A DNA stretch of 11,095 nucleotides from JBDHZK01 sp039811865 (GTDB lineage: Bacteria; Actinomycetota; Actinomycetes; Propionibacteriales; Propionibacteriaceae): NCBI GenBank assembly GCA_039811865.1, contig JBDHZK010000088.1, positions 1 through 11,095 of the forward strand, in the 5' to 3' direction. The notes beneath the pieces were generated by a model. That model saw nothing but the letters and a program-made list of their open reading frames with translations. It was not told where the DNA came from and did not search any database. Below are positions 6,524 through 11,095 of the stretch, piece by piece. Numbering within the stretch: the stretch's first letter is position 1; every line of letters begins with the position of its first letter. The position numbers and the translations under genes are program-made.

Positions 6524-7225
6524 ATGAGCGCAACGGGCCTGATGGTCGCACCGCGGGACGCGGCGGCCACACCGGTACTCTCGTACGTGATGCCACTACC
6601 GCATGTCACCGAAGAACTCTCCGTTCCCGACTTCGATCCAGGGCTGGAGACGCCGGAAGAACGCGCGGCCAGGTTCGAGCGTGACGCGATGGAATATCTG
6701 GACCAGCTTTACGGCGCGGCCCTGCGCATGACTCGCAACCCCGCCGACGCCGAGGACGTGGTGCAGGAGACGTATGCGAAGGCGTTCGCCTCGTTCCATC
6801 AGTTCACGCCGGGCACCAACCTCAAGGCGTGGCTGTACCGGATCCTGACCAACACCTACATCAACTCCTACCGCAAACAGCAGCGCCAGCCGCAGACCAG
6901 CGGCGCGGAGCAGATCGAGGACTGGCAGTTGGCCCGAGCCGAGTCGCACACCTCGGACGGCCTGCGCTCTGCCGAGATGGACGCCTTGGACCGGATGGGC
7001 GACTCCGTCGTCACCGATGCGCTGGCGTCCCTGACGCCCGATTTCCGGCTGGCCGTGTACTTGGCCGACGTCGAGGGCTTCTCCTACAAGGAGATCGCCG
7101 AGATCATGGGGACCCCGATCGGGACCGTCATGTCGCGGCTGAACCGCGGTCGCACGCAGCTCCGGGCGAAGCTTGCCGACTACGCCAGGGAGCAGGGAAT
7201 CGGGAAGCGAGACGACGATGAGTGA
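6524..7225 (+). CDS. sigR: Redox-responsive ECF sigma factor SigR (SigH in mycobacteria)
   Basis: SigR directs RNA polymerase to thiol-oxidative-stress genes and is held inactive by the anti-sigma factor encoded next. In the 233-aa long form, region 2 spans about 50-120, with QLYGAALRMTRNPADAED at 61-78, QETYAKAF at 81-88 and LKAWLYRILTNTYINSYRK at 100-118. Region 4 covers about 160-222, with the helix-turn-helix FSYKEIAEIMGTPIGTVMSR at 186-205. These segments are nearly identical to mycobacterial SigH from memory. Two starts are plausible: ATG 6524, right after the SigR promoter, and ATG 6590 (211 aa), 8 bases after a TACTCT box. Neither has a ribosome site. The long start is chosen because of the promoter position; the extra 22 residues may be an isoform-specific tail. 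The stop overlaps rsrA by 8 bp. Confidence 0.95.
   Translation: MSATGLMVAPRDAAATPVLSYVMPLPHVTEELSVPDFDPGLETPEERAARFERDAMEYLDQLYGAALRMTRNPADAEDVVQETYAKAFASFHQFTPGTNLKAWLYRILTNTYINSYRKQQRQPQTSGAEQIEDWQLARAESHTSDGLRSAEMDALDRMGDSVVTDALASLTPDFRLAVYLADVEGFSYKEIAEIMGTPIGTVMSRLNRGRTQLRAKLADYAREQGIGKRDDDE
6576..6581 (+). promoter_or_regulatory. Putative second -10 box for the short SigR form
   Basis: TACTCT fits TAnnnT and ends 8 bases before the internal in-frame ATG at 6590 of sigR. It could drive a leaderless transcript making a 211-aa SigR without the N-terminal 22 residues. No -35 element was recognised, so this is tentative. Confidence 0.35.
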
Positions 7226-7514
7226 GGAGTTGGACTGCGAGCACGTCCTCGCTCGGGCCTACGAGTTCTTCGATCACGAACTGGACGACGCCACTGGGGA
7301 GGAGATCCGTGCCCACCTCGCCGCGTGCGAGCCGTGCCTGGAGCACTTCGACGTCGAGCAGGCGGTTCGCGCCATGCTTCGCCGGCACTGTGCACAGTCG
7401 CGAGCCCCGGAGGGCCTGCGACTGCGGATCGTCTCGCAGTTGACCCTCACCCGCGTCGAGGACGACGGCACCCAGATCGTGGCGCATCGCCGAATCGAGA
7501 CCTGGGGAAACTAG
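7218..7514 (+). CDS. rsrA: Zinc-binding redox anti-sigma factor RsrA (RshA)
   Basis: RsrA binds SigR under reducing conditions and releases it when its cysteines are oxidised and zinc is lost. The 98-aa protein carries the ZAS motif His33-X3-Cys37-X2-Cys40 in HLAACEPC, plus Cys7 near the N-terminus. These positions match Streptomyces RsrA Cys11, His37, Cys41 and Cys44 with a constant offset of four, so all zinc and redox ligands are present. One further cysteine, Cys58, lies in the later part. There is no membrane segment, so the protein is cytosolic. The start ATG at 7218 overlaps the sigR stop by 8 bases; an upstream ATG-less extension in the same frame would run deep into sigR and is not used. 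Co-transcription with sigR from the SigR promoter gives negative feedback. Confidence 0.94.
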   Translation: MSEELDCEHVLARAYEFFDHELDDATGEEIRAHLAACEPCLEHFDVEQAVRAMLRRHCAQSRAPEGLRLRIVSQLTLTRVEDDGTQIVAHRRIETWGN

Positions 7515-7535
7515 CCAGCTCCCCGATAACGAACC

Positions 7536-7562
7536 GAAGCCCCGTCCAAGCGACGGGGCTTC
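7536..7562. terminator. Perfect bidirectional hairpin between rsrA and the bL37-like gene
   Basis: GAAGCCCCGTC at 7536-7546 pairs perfectly with GACGGGGCTTC at 7552-7562, an 11-bp stem with a 5-base loop. It lies 22 bases past the rsrA stop and 17 bases past the stop of the convergent small gene, so it can serve both transcripts. Only short T or A runs flank the stem. Confidence 0.85.
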
Positions 7563-7578
7563 GTGCGTGGATCGCGGC

Positions 7579-7653
7579 TCAGGCGTTGGGGCGCTTGCCG
7601 TGGTTGGCTGAGCTCTTCTTGCGGGCGCGGCGCTTGCGGCCTCCCTTGCCCAT
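7579..7653 (-). CDS. 24-residue basic ribosomal protein, bL37-like
   Basis: This very short gene encodes MGKGGRKRRARKKSSANHGK followed by RPNA, 24 residues with about half Arg, Lys or His. Length, composition and the ANHGKRPNA end fit actinobacterial bL37, a peptide seen bound in the 50S subunit of Mycobacterium ribosomes. Translation is well supported: GAGGAGG (complement of 7658-7664) lies four bases upstream of the ATG at 7653, the strongest ribosome site near here. A shared terminator follows, and the gene is divergent from pdtaS. Such genes are often missed because of size. In several actinobacteria this gene lies beside the sigR/sigH locus, as far as I recall. Alternative: another small basic nucleic-acid-binding peptide, but the C-terminal sequence argues for bL37. 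Confidence 0.85.
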   Translation of the reverse strand: MGKGGRKRRARKKSSANHGKRPNA

Positions 7654-7662
7654 GGGGCCTCC

Positions 7663-7792
7663 TCGGTTGGTCTGGGTCGTGCGTATGCGACCCGTCATTT
7701 TGACACGGACTCTTCTAGATCCAAACCGGCGCCAACCGATGTGCGGCCGACGAGCATTCGAGCACGAACGCGGCCTGTCGCCCGTCGGTTGG
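7663..7792. repeat. Three copies of the octamer TCGGTTGG between the bL37-like gene and pdtaS
   Basis: TCGGTTGG occurs on the plus strand at 7663-7670 and 7785-7792, and on the minus strand at 7739-7732. All three lie in the 166-base divergent intergenic region. The first adjoins the ribosome site of the bL37-like gene; the third lies about 28-35 bases upstream of the predicted pdtaS transcription start. They may be binding sites for one regulator, but no regulator is identified. Confidence 0.45.
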
Positions 7793-7806
7793 GTTGTCCA
7801 CCCAAC
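7788..7806. promoter_or_regulatory. Operator-like dyad at the pdtaS promoter
   Basis: GTTGGGT at 7788-7794 and ACCCAAC at 7800-7806 form a perfect 7-bp inverted repeat around TGTCC. The dyad directly abuts the predicted -10 box TAGGGT and fills the promoter spacer, a position suited to a repressor or activator. Its centre also contains TTGTCCACC, one base from a DnaA box. Function is inferred from position only. Confidence 0.45.
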
Positions 7807-7812
7807 TAGGGT
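7807..7812 (+). promoter_or_regulatory. Putative -10 box of a leaderless pdtaS promoter
   Basis: TAGGGT matches TAnnnT and ends 7 bases before the ATG at 7820, so initiation would fall at about the A of the start codon. The stretch before that ATG (GGTTCTGGGC) has no Shine-Dalgarno sequence, supporting a leaderless mRNA and this start choice. Confidence 0.5.
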
Positions 7813-7819
7813 TCTGGGC

Positions 7820-9280
7820 ATGCTCAAGATGAGCCAGGTCATCGCCGACCACACGCGCCTCGGGGTCGAGGACGTCCGTTGGCTTGAGCATCTGGTCGAC
7901 GAGTGGGACCTGCTCGCCGACCTGTCCTTCTCGGATCTGATCTTGTGGGTGCCCGACCGGGACGACAACGTCTTCTGGGCCGCCGCCCAGGTCCGACCGA
8001 CCACCGGGCCTACTGCATTGGAGGACGACGTCGTGGGCGACGAGATCGCCTACGACCCCGAGCACCTGGTCACCGAGGCATTCATGTCTCGTCGGATCTC
8101 GGAAACCAGCAACAACAAGCTGCAAGCCGGCATCCCGGTCGACGTGCACGCCATCCCGGTCGTCATCGGCGACCGCTGCATCGCCGTGGTCGAGCGGCAC
8201 ACCAACCAGATGGGCGTCCGCGCACCGGGGGCCCTGGAGGACGCCTACCTGGAGGCGGCGGCGGTGTTGTCCGAGATGGTGCACCGGGGCCAGTTCCCGG
8301 TTCCCGGAGAAAAGCCGGTGCCCTGGATCTCACCGCGCGTGGGTGACGGGCTGATCCGTCTGGACGAGGGTGGCGTGATCTTGTTCGCGAGCCCGAACGC
8401 GGTCAGCGTGTACCGGCGGCTCGGGCTGAGCGCGGACCTGGAGGGCGAGCGGTTCACCAAGGTGACCCGGACGCTCGTCCCAGCCGAGAAGCTGCCGGTC
8501 GAGGTGCCGCTGGCGAGCCTCGTCGCGAGCAACCGTTCGCACGAACTCGACGTCGAGACGGCCGATGTGAGCCTGCGGATGCGCTTTTTGCCGCTGCGGC
8601 TGAGCAGCGCGCGTGTCGGCACCCTGGTGATGTGCCGCGACATCACCGAACTGCGCCGGCGCGAGCGTCAACTCGTCACCAAGGACGCCACGATCCGCGA
8701 GATCCATCACCGCGTCAAGAACAACCTCCAGACGGTCGCGGCTCTCCTACGGCTGCAGGCGCGCCGGATCTCCTCCGAGGAGGGCCGGGCGGCGCTGGGC
8801 GACGCCATGAAGCGTGTCGCGGCGATCGCGGTGGTTCACGAGATCTTGTCGCAGGCCTTCGACGGGGTGGTGCCATTCGACGACGTCGCAGACCGCCTGT
8901 TGCGGATGGTCGGCGACGTCGCGGCCACCGGCGGCAGCGTCCAGGTCAAGCGCGAGGGCAATTTCGGCATGATTCCCGCGGCGGTGGCGACGAGCTTGTC
9001 GCTGATTCTGACCGAGGTGTGCCAAAACGCCGTCGAGCACGGTCTAGGGAACACCTCCGGCCAGGTGGTGGTGCGGCCGGTCCAGGCCGAGGGGCGCCTG
9101 ACGGTCGAGGTCAGCAACAACGGCGCGGCGCTGCCTGAAGGCTTCAGTGTTGCCGAGTCCCAAAGCCTTGGGCTCTCGATCGTCTCGGCGCTCGTGGACG
9201 ACCTCGGCGGCGAGTTCACGCTGGAGACCAACGCGGGCGGCGTGGGCACCGTGGCGAGGGTGGTCATTCCGCTGTCCTGA
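7820..9280 (+). CDS. pdtaS: Cytosolic sensor histidine kinase PdtaS (GAF-PAS-HisKA_2-HATPase)
   Basis: PdtaS phosphorylates the ANTAR-domain RNA-binding regulator PdtaR. The 486-aa protein has no membrane segment. An N-terminal GAF-like sensor spans about 1-155 (WDLLADLSFSDLILWV at 29-44), a PAS domain about 175-280 (GDGLIRLDEGGVILFASPNA at 176-194, then LVMCRDITELRRRER), the HisKA_2 H-box EIHHRVKNNLQT at 294-305 (phospho-acceptor probably His297), and a HATPase domain with N-box TEVCQNAVEHG at 398-408 and G2 SLGLSIV at 449-455. M. tuberculosis PdtaS has the same order and length. Two differences stand out: the Cys53/Cys57 sensor pair is replaced by Ala54 and Val58, and the G1 box reads NNGAALP rather than DxGxGLP. 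The frame is open far upstream into rsrA; ATG 7820 is chosen by homology and the -10 box. Confidence 0.94.
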   Translation: MLKMSQVIADHTRLGVEDVRWLEHLVDEWDLLADLSFSDLILWVPDRDDNVFWAAAQVRPTTGPTALEDDVVGDEIAYDPEHLVTEAFMSRRISETSNNKLQAGIPVDVHAIPVVIGDRCIAVVERHTNQMGVRAPGALEDAYLEAAAVLSEMVHRGQFPVPGEKPVPWISPRVGDGLIRLDEGGVILFASPNAVSVYRRLGLSADLEGERFTKVTRTLVPAEKLPVEVPLASLVASNRSHELDVETADVSLRMRFLPLRLSSARVGTLVMCRDITELRRRERQLVTKDATIREIHHRVKNNLQTVAALLRLQARRISSEEGRAALGDAMKRVAAIAVVHEILSQAFDGVVPFDDVADRLLRMVGDVAATGGSVQVKREGNFGMIPAAVATSLSLILTEVCQNAVEHGLGNTSGQVVVRPVQAEGRLTVEVSNNGAALPEGFSVAESQSLGLSIVSALVDDLGGEFTLETNAGGVGTVARVVIPLS

Positions 9281-9299
9281 CTCGGGCTCGCCGAAGTCT

Positions 9300-10148
9300 T
9301 CAGGGGCCGGGGATTGGCACCGCCGACCCGGTGATGCGCGCCGTCAGCCCCAGCAGCTCCACGTGGAGGGGCCGGGACGGCCCATTTCGATGCCTTGCCG
9401 GATCGTGAACCGGCCGGCGGGGCCGATCAGGCCGAGGCCGCTCAGGTGGGCCGCCAAGGCGGCCGCGGCCGCGCCGGTCGCCGGGTCTTCCCGGACCCCG
9501 CCCCAGGGGAAGGGGTTGCGGGCCCGCCATTGCGCGGGGCCGGTGGGAGTGCAGGCTTGGATGGTGATCCACGCCTGCTCGCGACACAGGCGTTGGAGGG
9601 CGGCGAAGTCGTAGTCGAGCCTGATCAGGGTGGCCAAGTCGCGAACGACGAGCACGGGATGCCGATTGCCGCCGTAGCCGATCGCCGGCGGGTAGGCCGG
9701 GTGGAGATCGGCGGACGTCCATCCGAACGTTGTCAGCAGGCGCAGCAGGAGTTCCGGCGCCAGGGGCAGGCAGTCCAATGGGGGGCTCTCCAGCGAGCCC
9801 ACGAAGCCGTCCCCGCGCGCTTGTGCGACGACCCCGATCGAGCCCACGTTGGTCGCCAGGAGATAGTGTCCCGGCCCGTGGGCGAACCCGAGAGCGACCG
9901 CGGTGGCGATCGTCGCATGCCCGCAGAAGTCGACCTCACCCGCGGGCGCGAAGTAGCGGATCCTCCCCGCCTGGCGTCGACCGGTCTGGGACGAGAAAGG
10001 CGGTCTCGCTGTAGCCGACCGCGGCTGCGATCGCCTGCATCGCGTCCGCGCTGAGGCCGGTCGCGTTCAGGACAACCCCAGCGGGGTTTCCTCCGGTCGG
10101 GGTGTCACTGAAGGCCGCGTATCGCTGTACGGTCGGCTCCGTGGCCAT
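9300..10148 (-). pseudogene. PhzF-family isomerase gene disrupted by two single-base frameshifts
   Basis: Intact PhzF-family proteins are isomerases of the diaminopimelate-epimerase fold; most have unknown substrates. Three reading frames must be joined. From ATG 10148 the first frame gives RYAAFSDTPTGGNPAGVV (10-27) and GYSETAF with catalytic Glu48, then reads to a premature TGA at 9936. The second frame continues near 9961 with IRYFAPAGEVDFCGHATIAT and carries EDPATGAAAAALAAHL and QGIEMGRP. The third, from about 9368, supplies LHVELLGLTARITGSAVPIP to a TGA at 9300. An extra G in the run at 9965-9968 and a missing C at 9368-9371 (coding-strand bases) explain both shifts. They cancel, giving about 282 codons, normal for the family. 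AAAGGAGG six bases before the ATG is an excellent ribosome site. Either a recent pseudogene or two homopolymer sequencing errors. Confidence 0.85.
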
Positions 10149-10244
10149 GAGCGTCCTCCTTTCGGCCGGCGTGCCCGAGCGAGAACTCGTTCAGTCTGCC
10201 CTGCTAGATTCGGGTCCCCGCCGGCCGGACGAGTGAGAGCCCGG

Positions 10245-10274
10245 ACAAGCCGTGGGTGGCCGTACAAGCCGTGG
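10245..10274. repeat. Tandem direct repeat ACAAGCCGTGG upstream of the phzF-like gene
   Basis: ACAAGCCGTGG is present exactly at 10245-10255 and 10264-10274, 19 bases apart start to start with an 8-base spacer. The pair lies about 100 bases upstream of the phzF-like start, in the interval after whiB1. Two copies on the same helix face are typical of paired regulator sites, but no protein is known to bind them. Confidence 0.5.
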
Positions 10275-10284
10275 AGTGGTTAGC

Positions 10285-10319
10285 GCGACCGCGAGTGCGA
10301 CCCGGAGAATGGCGGTCGC
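10285..10319 (-). terminator. Possible hairpin downstream of whiB1
   Basis: GCGACCGC at 10285-10292 is the exact complement of GCGGTCGC at 10312-10319, giving an 8-bp stem with a 19-base loop, 42 bases past the whiB1 stop. The loop is long and there is no T-tract, so termination here is only a possibility. Confidence 0.25.
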
Positions 10320-10361
10320 CGAAGGCTAGACCGGGCAACGAGGGACGGGTCGACCGGCGGA

Positions 10362-10616
10362 CTACTTGGGCGGGCGAACTCGTGAGCGGGCGGCCCGGCG
10401 CTTGAGAGCGCGCCGCTCGTCCTCGCTGAGACCTCCCCAGACACCGTGATCCTGCCCCGCGTCGAGCGCCCATTGCAGGCACTCCTCGCGGACGTCACAG
10501 CGTTTGCACACCTTCTTCGCCTCGGCAATCTGCATCAGCGCAGGGCCGGTGTTGCCGACGGGAAAGAAGAGTTCGGGGTCCTCGTTGAGGCAGGCGGCCT
10601 TGTGGCGCCAGTCCAT
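10362..10616 (-). CDS. whiB1: WhiB-family 4Fe-4S transcriptional regulator WhiB1
   Basis: WhiB1 is a small iron-sulfur protein that binds the primary sigma factor and reacts with nitric oxide. The 84-aa product begins MDWRHKAACLNEDPELFFPVG and has the four cluster cysteines Cys9, Cys37, Cys40 and Cys46 at the same spacing as M. tuberculosis WhiB1, then the GVWGGLSEDERRALKRR segment at 58-74, which carries the G-turn and DNA-contacting basic stretch. The ATG at 10616 is chosen because the family starts at MDWR and AAGGAG lies 10 bases upstream; the frame stays open for 39 more codons without homology. pdtaS-whiB1 proximity is shared with mycobacteria. A promoter is likely about 82 bases upstream. 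High confidence in family, good confidence in subfamily. Confidence 0.95.
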   Translation of the reverse strand: MDWRHKAACLNEDPELFFPVGNTGPALMQIAEAKKVCKRCDVREECLQWALDAGQDHGVWGGLSEDERRALKRRAARSRVRPPK

Positions 10617-10964
10617 GTGGTTACCACTCCTTCGGCGGTTTACGCCACGGTCGACCCGGGTCGGGACGGGAATCGCTCGCGGGTCGGGAAGAATTCGTCC
10701 CCCTAGGTTGGCAAGCATTCGCCACGCTGACAAGGGCTACCGAGCAGAAACCCCAAATGCTTTTCGACGCGCCCCCATCCACGGGCCAGGACGGCGGTGG
10801 CCGGTTGGCCGTGACCGGCAGCGCACCAGCGCGGCGCAGTCGACGCGGAGCACACCGAGGCGGGGAAGTTCACCTGTGGACAACCACCAAGATCGGCCGG
10901 GATCGCCGGCTCGGGCTGTCACGATGGGTGCTCCGGGCCCACCCCACGACCCAGGAGACTCGAA
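10617..10964. other. Gene-free divergent regulatory region between whiB1 and the lipoprotein gene
   Basis: This 348-base stretch contains no convincing gene. It holds the whiB1 leader and candidate promoter on its left side. On its right side are an exact actinobacterial DnaA-box match (TTGTCCACA on the minus strand, 10883-10875), embedded in the short dyad GTGG-ACAA-CCAC (10876-10887), and the AGGAG ribosome site (10953-10957) of the lipoprotein gene. No clear -10 box for the lipoprotein gene was found. Open frames here lack family motifs and ribosome sites. Confidence 0.6.
10705..10733 (-). promoter_or_regulatory. Candidate whiB1 promoter
   Basis: On the minus strand TTGTCA (10733-10728) is followed after 17 bases by CAACCT (10710-10705), one base from the TAnnnT consensus. 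Initiation would fall near 10698, giving an untranslated leader of about 80 bases that holds the dyads CGACCCGGGTCG (10652-10663) and GTGGT-T-ACCAC (10617-10627, next to the start codon). Confidence 0.4.
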
Positions 10965-11095
10965 ATGGCTCACTTCCGACGCTCGCTTTGCGCCGTCCTC
11001 ACCGTTGGCGCGCTCGTCGGCTGCTCGCCGCAGCCGGCCGCGTCGCCGACCCCAAGCCCGAGCAGTTCGCCGACGCCCAGTCCCACTGCGAGCGA
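10965..11095 (+). CDS. Secreted lipoprotein, N-terminal part (runs off the window)
   Basis: The first 43 codons are visible. The protein starts MAHFRRSLCAVLTVGALVGC: two arginines, a hydrophobic core at about 8-19, and a lipobox LVGC at 17-20, so Cys20 should be lipidated and the protein anchored outside the membrane. It continues with a Pro/Ser/Thr/Ala-rich low-complexity linker (repeats of SPTPSP type), typical of actinobacterial lipoproteins before a folded domain. The ATG at 10965 has AGGAG at 10953-10957, seven bases upstream. The functional domain lies outside the window, so no function can be given. Confidence 0.8.
   Translation, partial: MAHFRRSLCAVLTVGALVGCSPQPAASPTPSPSSSPTPSPTAS

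Noticed and set aside
7700..7705. TTGACA on the plus strand, a perfect -35 hexamer upstream of pdtaS.
   Set aside because: No -10 box occurs 16-19 bases downstream; the hexamer belongs to the small dyad GTCA-TTT-TGAC.
7325..7819. N-terminal extension of PdtaS by 165 codons from a GTG inside rsrA.
   Set aside because: It would read through rsrA out of frame, the terminator and the bL37-like gene; homology begins at 7820, where a -10 box supports the start.
10737..10973. Minus-strand open frame of 78 codons in the whiB1-lipoprotein interval.
   Set aside because: No ribosome site or family motif, and it overlaps the lipoprotein start region.
10757..11095. Plus-strand frame from ATG 10757 open to the window edge, overlapping the lipoprotein gene in another frame.
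   Set aside because: The lipoprotein frame has a ribosome site, signal peptide and lipobox; the alternative has none and is Arg-rich as expected from a shadow frame.
1..11095. CRISPR arrays, insertion sequences, phage or toxin-antitoxin genes.
   Set aside because: No regularly spaced repeats, transposase motifs, terminal inverted repeats or recognisable toxin or phage proteins were found; codon use appears uniform.

Overview
This window is a stretch of chromosome from a very GC-rich actinobacterium (Actinomycetota). The evidence is the codon bias, a WhiB protein, a SigR/RsrA redox sigma pair, a PdtaS-type cytosolic histidine kinase, a 24-residue bL37-like ribosomal protein, and promoters with TAnnnT -10 boxes sitting directly on start codons. 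The gene content and partial order resemble the mycobacterial aroA-rsgA / SRAP / sigH-rshA / pdtaS / whiB1 neighbourhood as I remember it. I cannot name the genus.

Layout. 1-848 (+): the tail of an upstream CDS overlaps by four bases a peptide-type ABC transporter ATPase. 941-1738 (+): hisN, probably leaderless, ending in a strong GC hairpin. It converges on a minus-strand group: doxX-like (4940-4299), aroA (4229-2835) and rsgA (2838-1831), where the rsgA start overlaps the aroA stop. 5058-6448 (+): an SRAP (YedK/HMCES) protein overlaps the GTG start of a small alpha/beta hydrolase. 6524-7514 (+): sigR overlaps rsrA, driven by a textbook SigR-type promoter (GGAAT-N18-GTT) just upstream of sigR. 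A perfect 11-bp stem terminator follows. 7653-7579 (-): a 24-aa bL37-like gene. 7820-9280 (+): pdtaS. 10148-9300 (-): a PhzF-family gene broken by two opposite single-base frameshifts. 10616-10362 (-): whiB1. 10965 to the edge (+): the start of a lipoprotein.

How it fits together. The left half is core metabolism and ribosome maturation (histidine and shikimate pathways, RsgA). The right half is a stress-signalling block: a zinc-thiol anti-sigma switch with self-activating sigma factor, a PAS/GAF-type cytosolic kinase expected to signal to the ANTAR RNA-binding regulator PdtaR (not in this window), and a 4Fe-4S WhiB protein.

No mobile element, CRISPR array, tRNA or rRNA was seen, and no wholly new multi-gene system is evident. 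The points most worth checking are regulatory or variant: the SigR autoregulatory promoter with possible long and short SigR isoforms, PdtaS lacking the two cysteines used for Cu/NO sensing in M. tuberculosis and having an altered ATP-lid G1 motif, a thrice-repeated octamer plus dyad in the bL37-pdtaS intergenic region, and the doubly frameshifted phzF.
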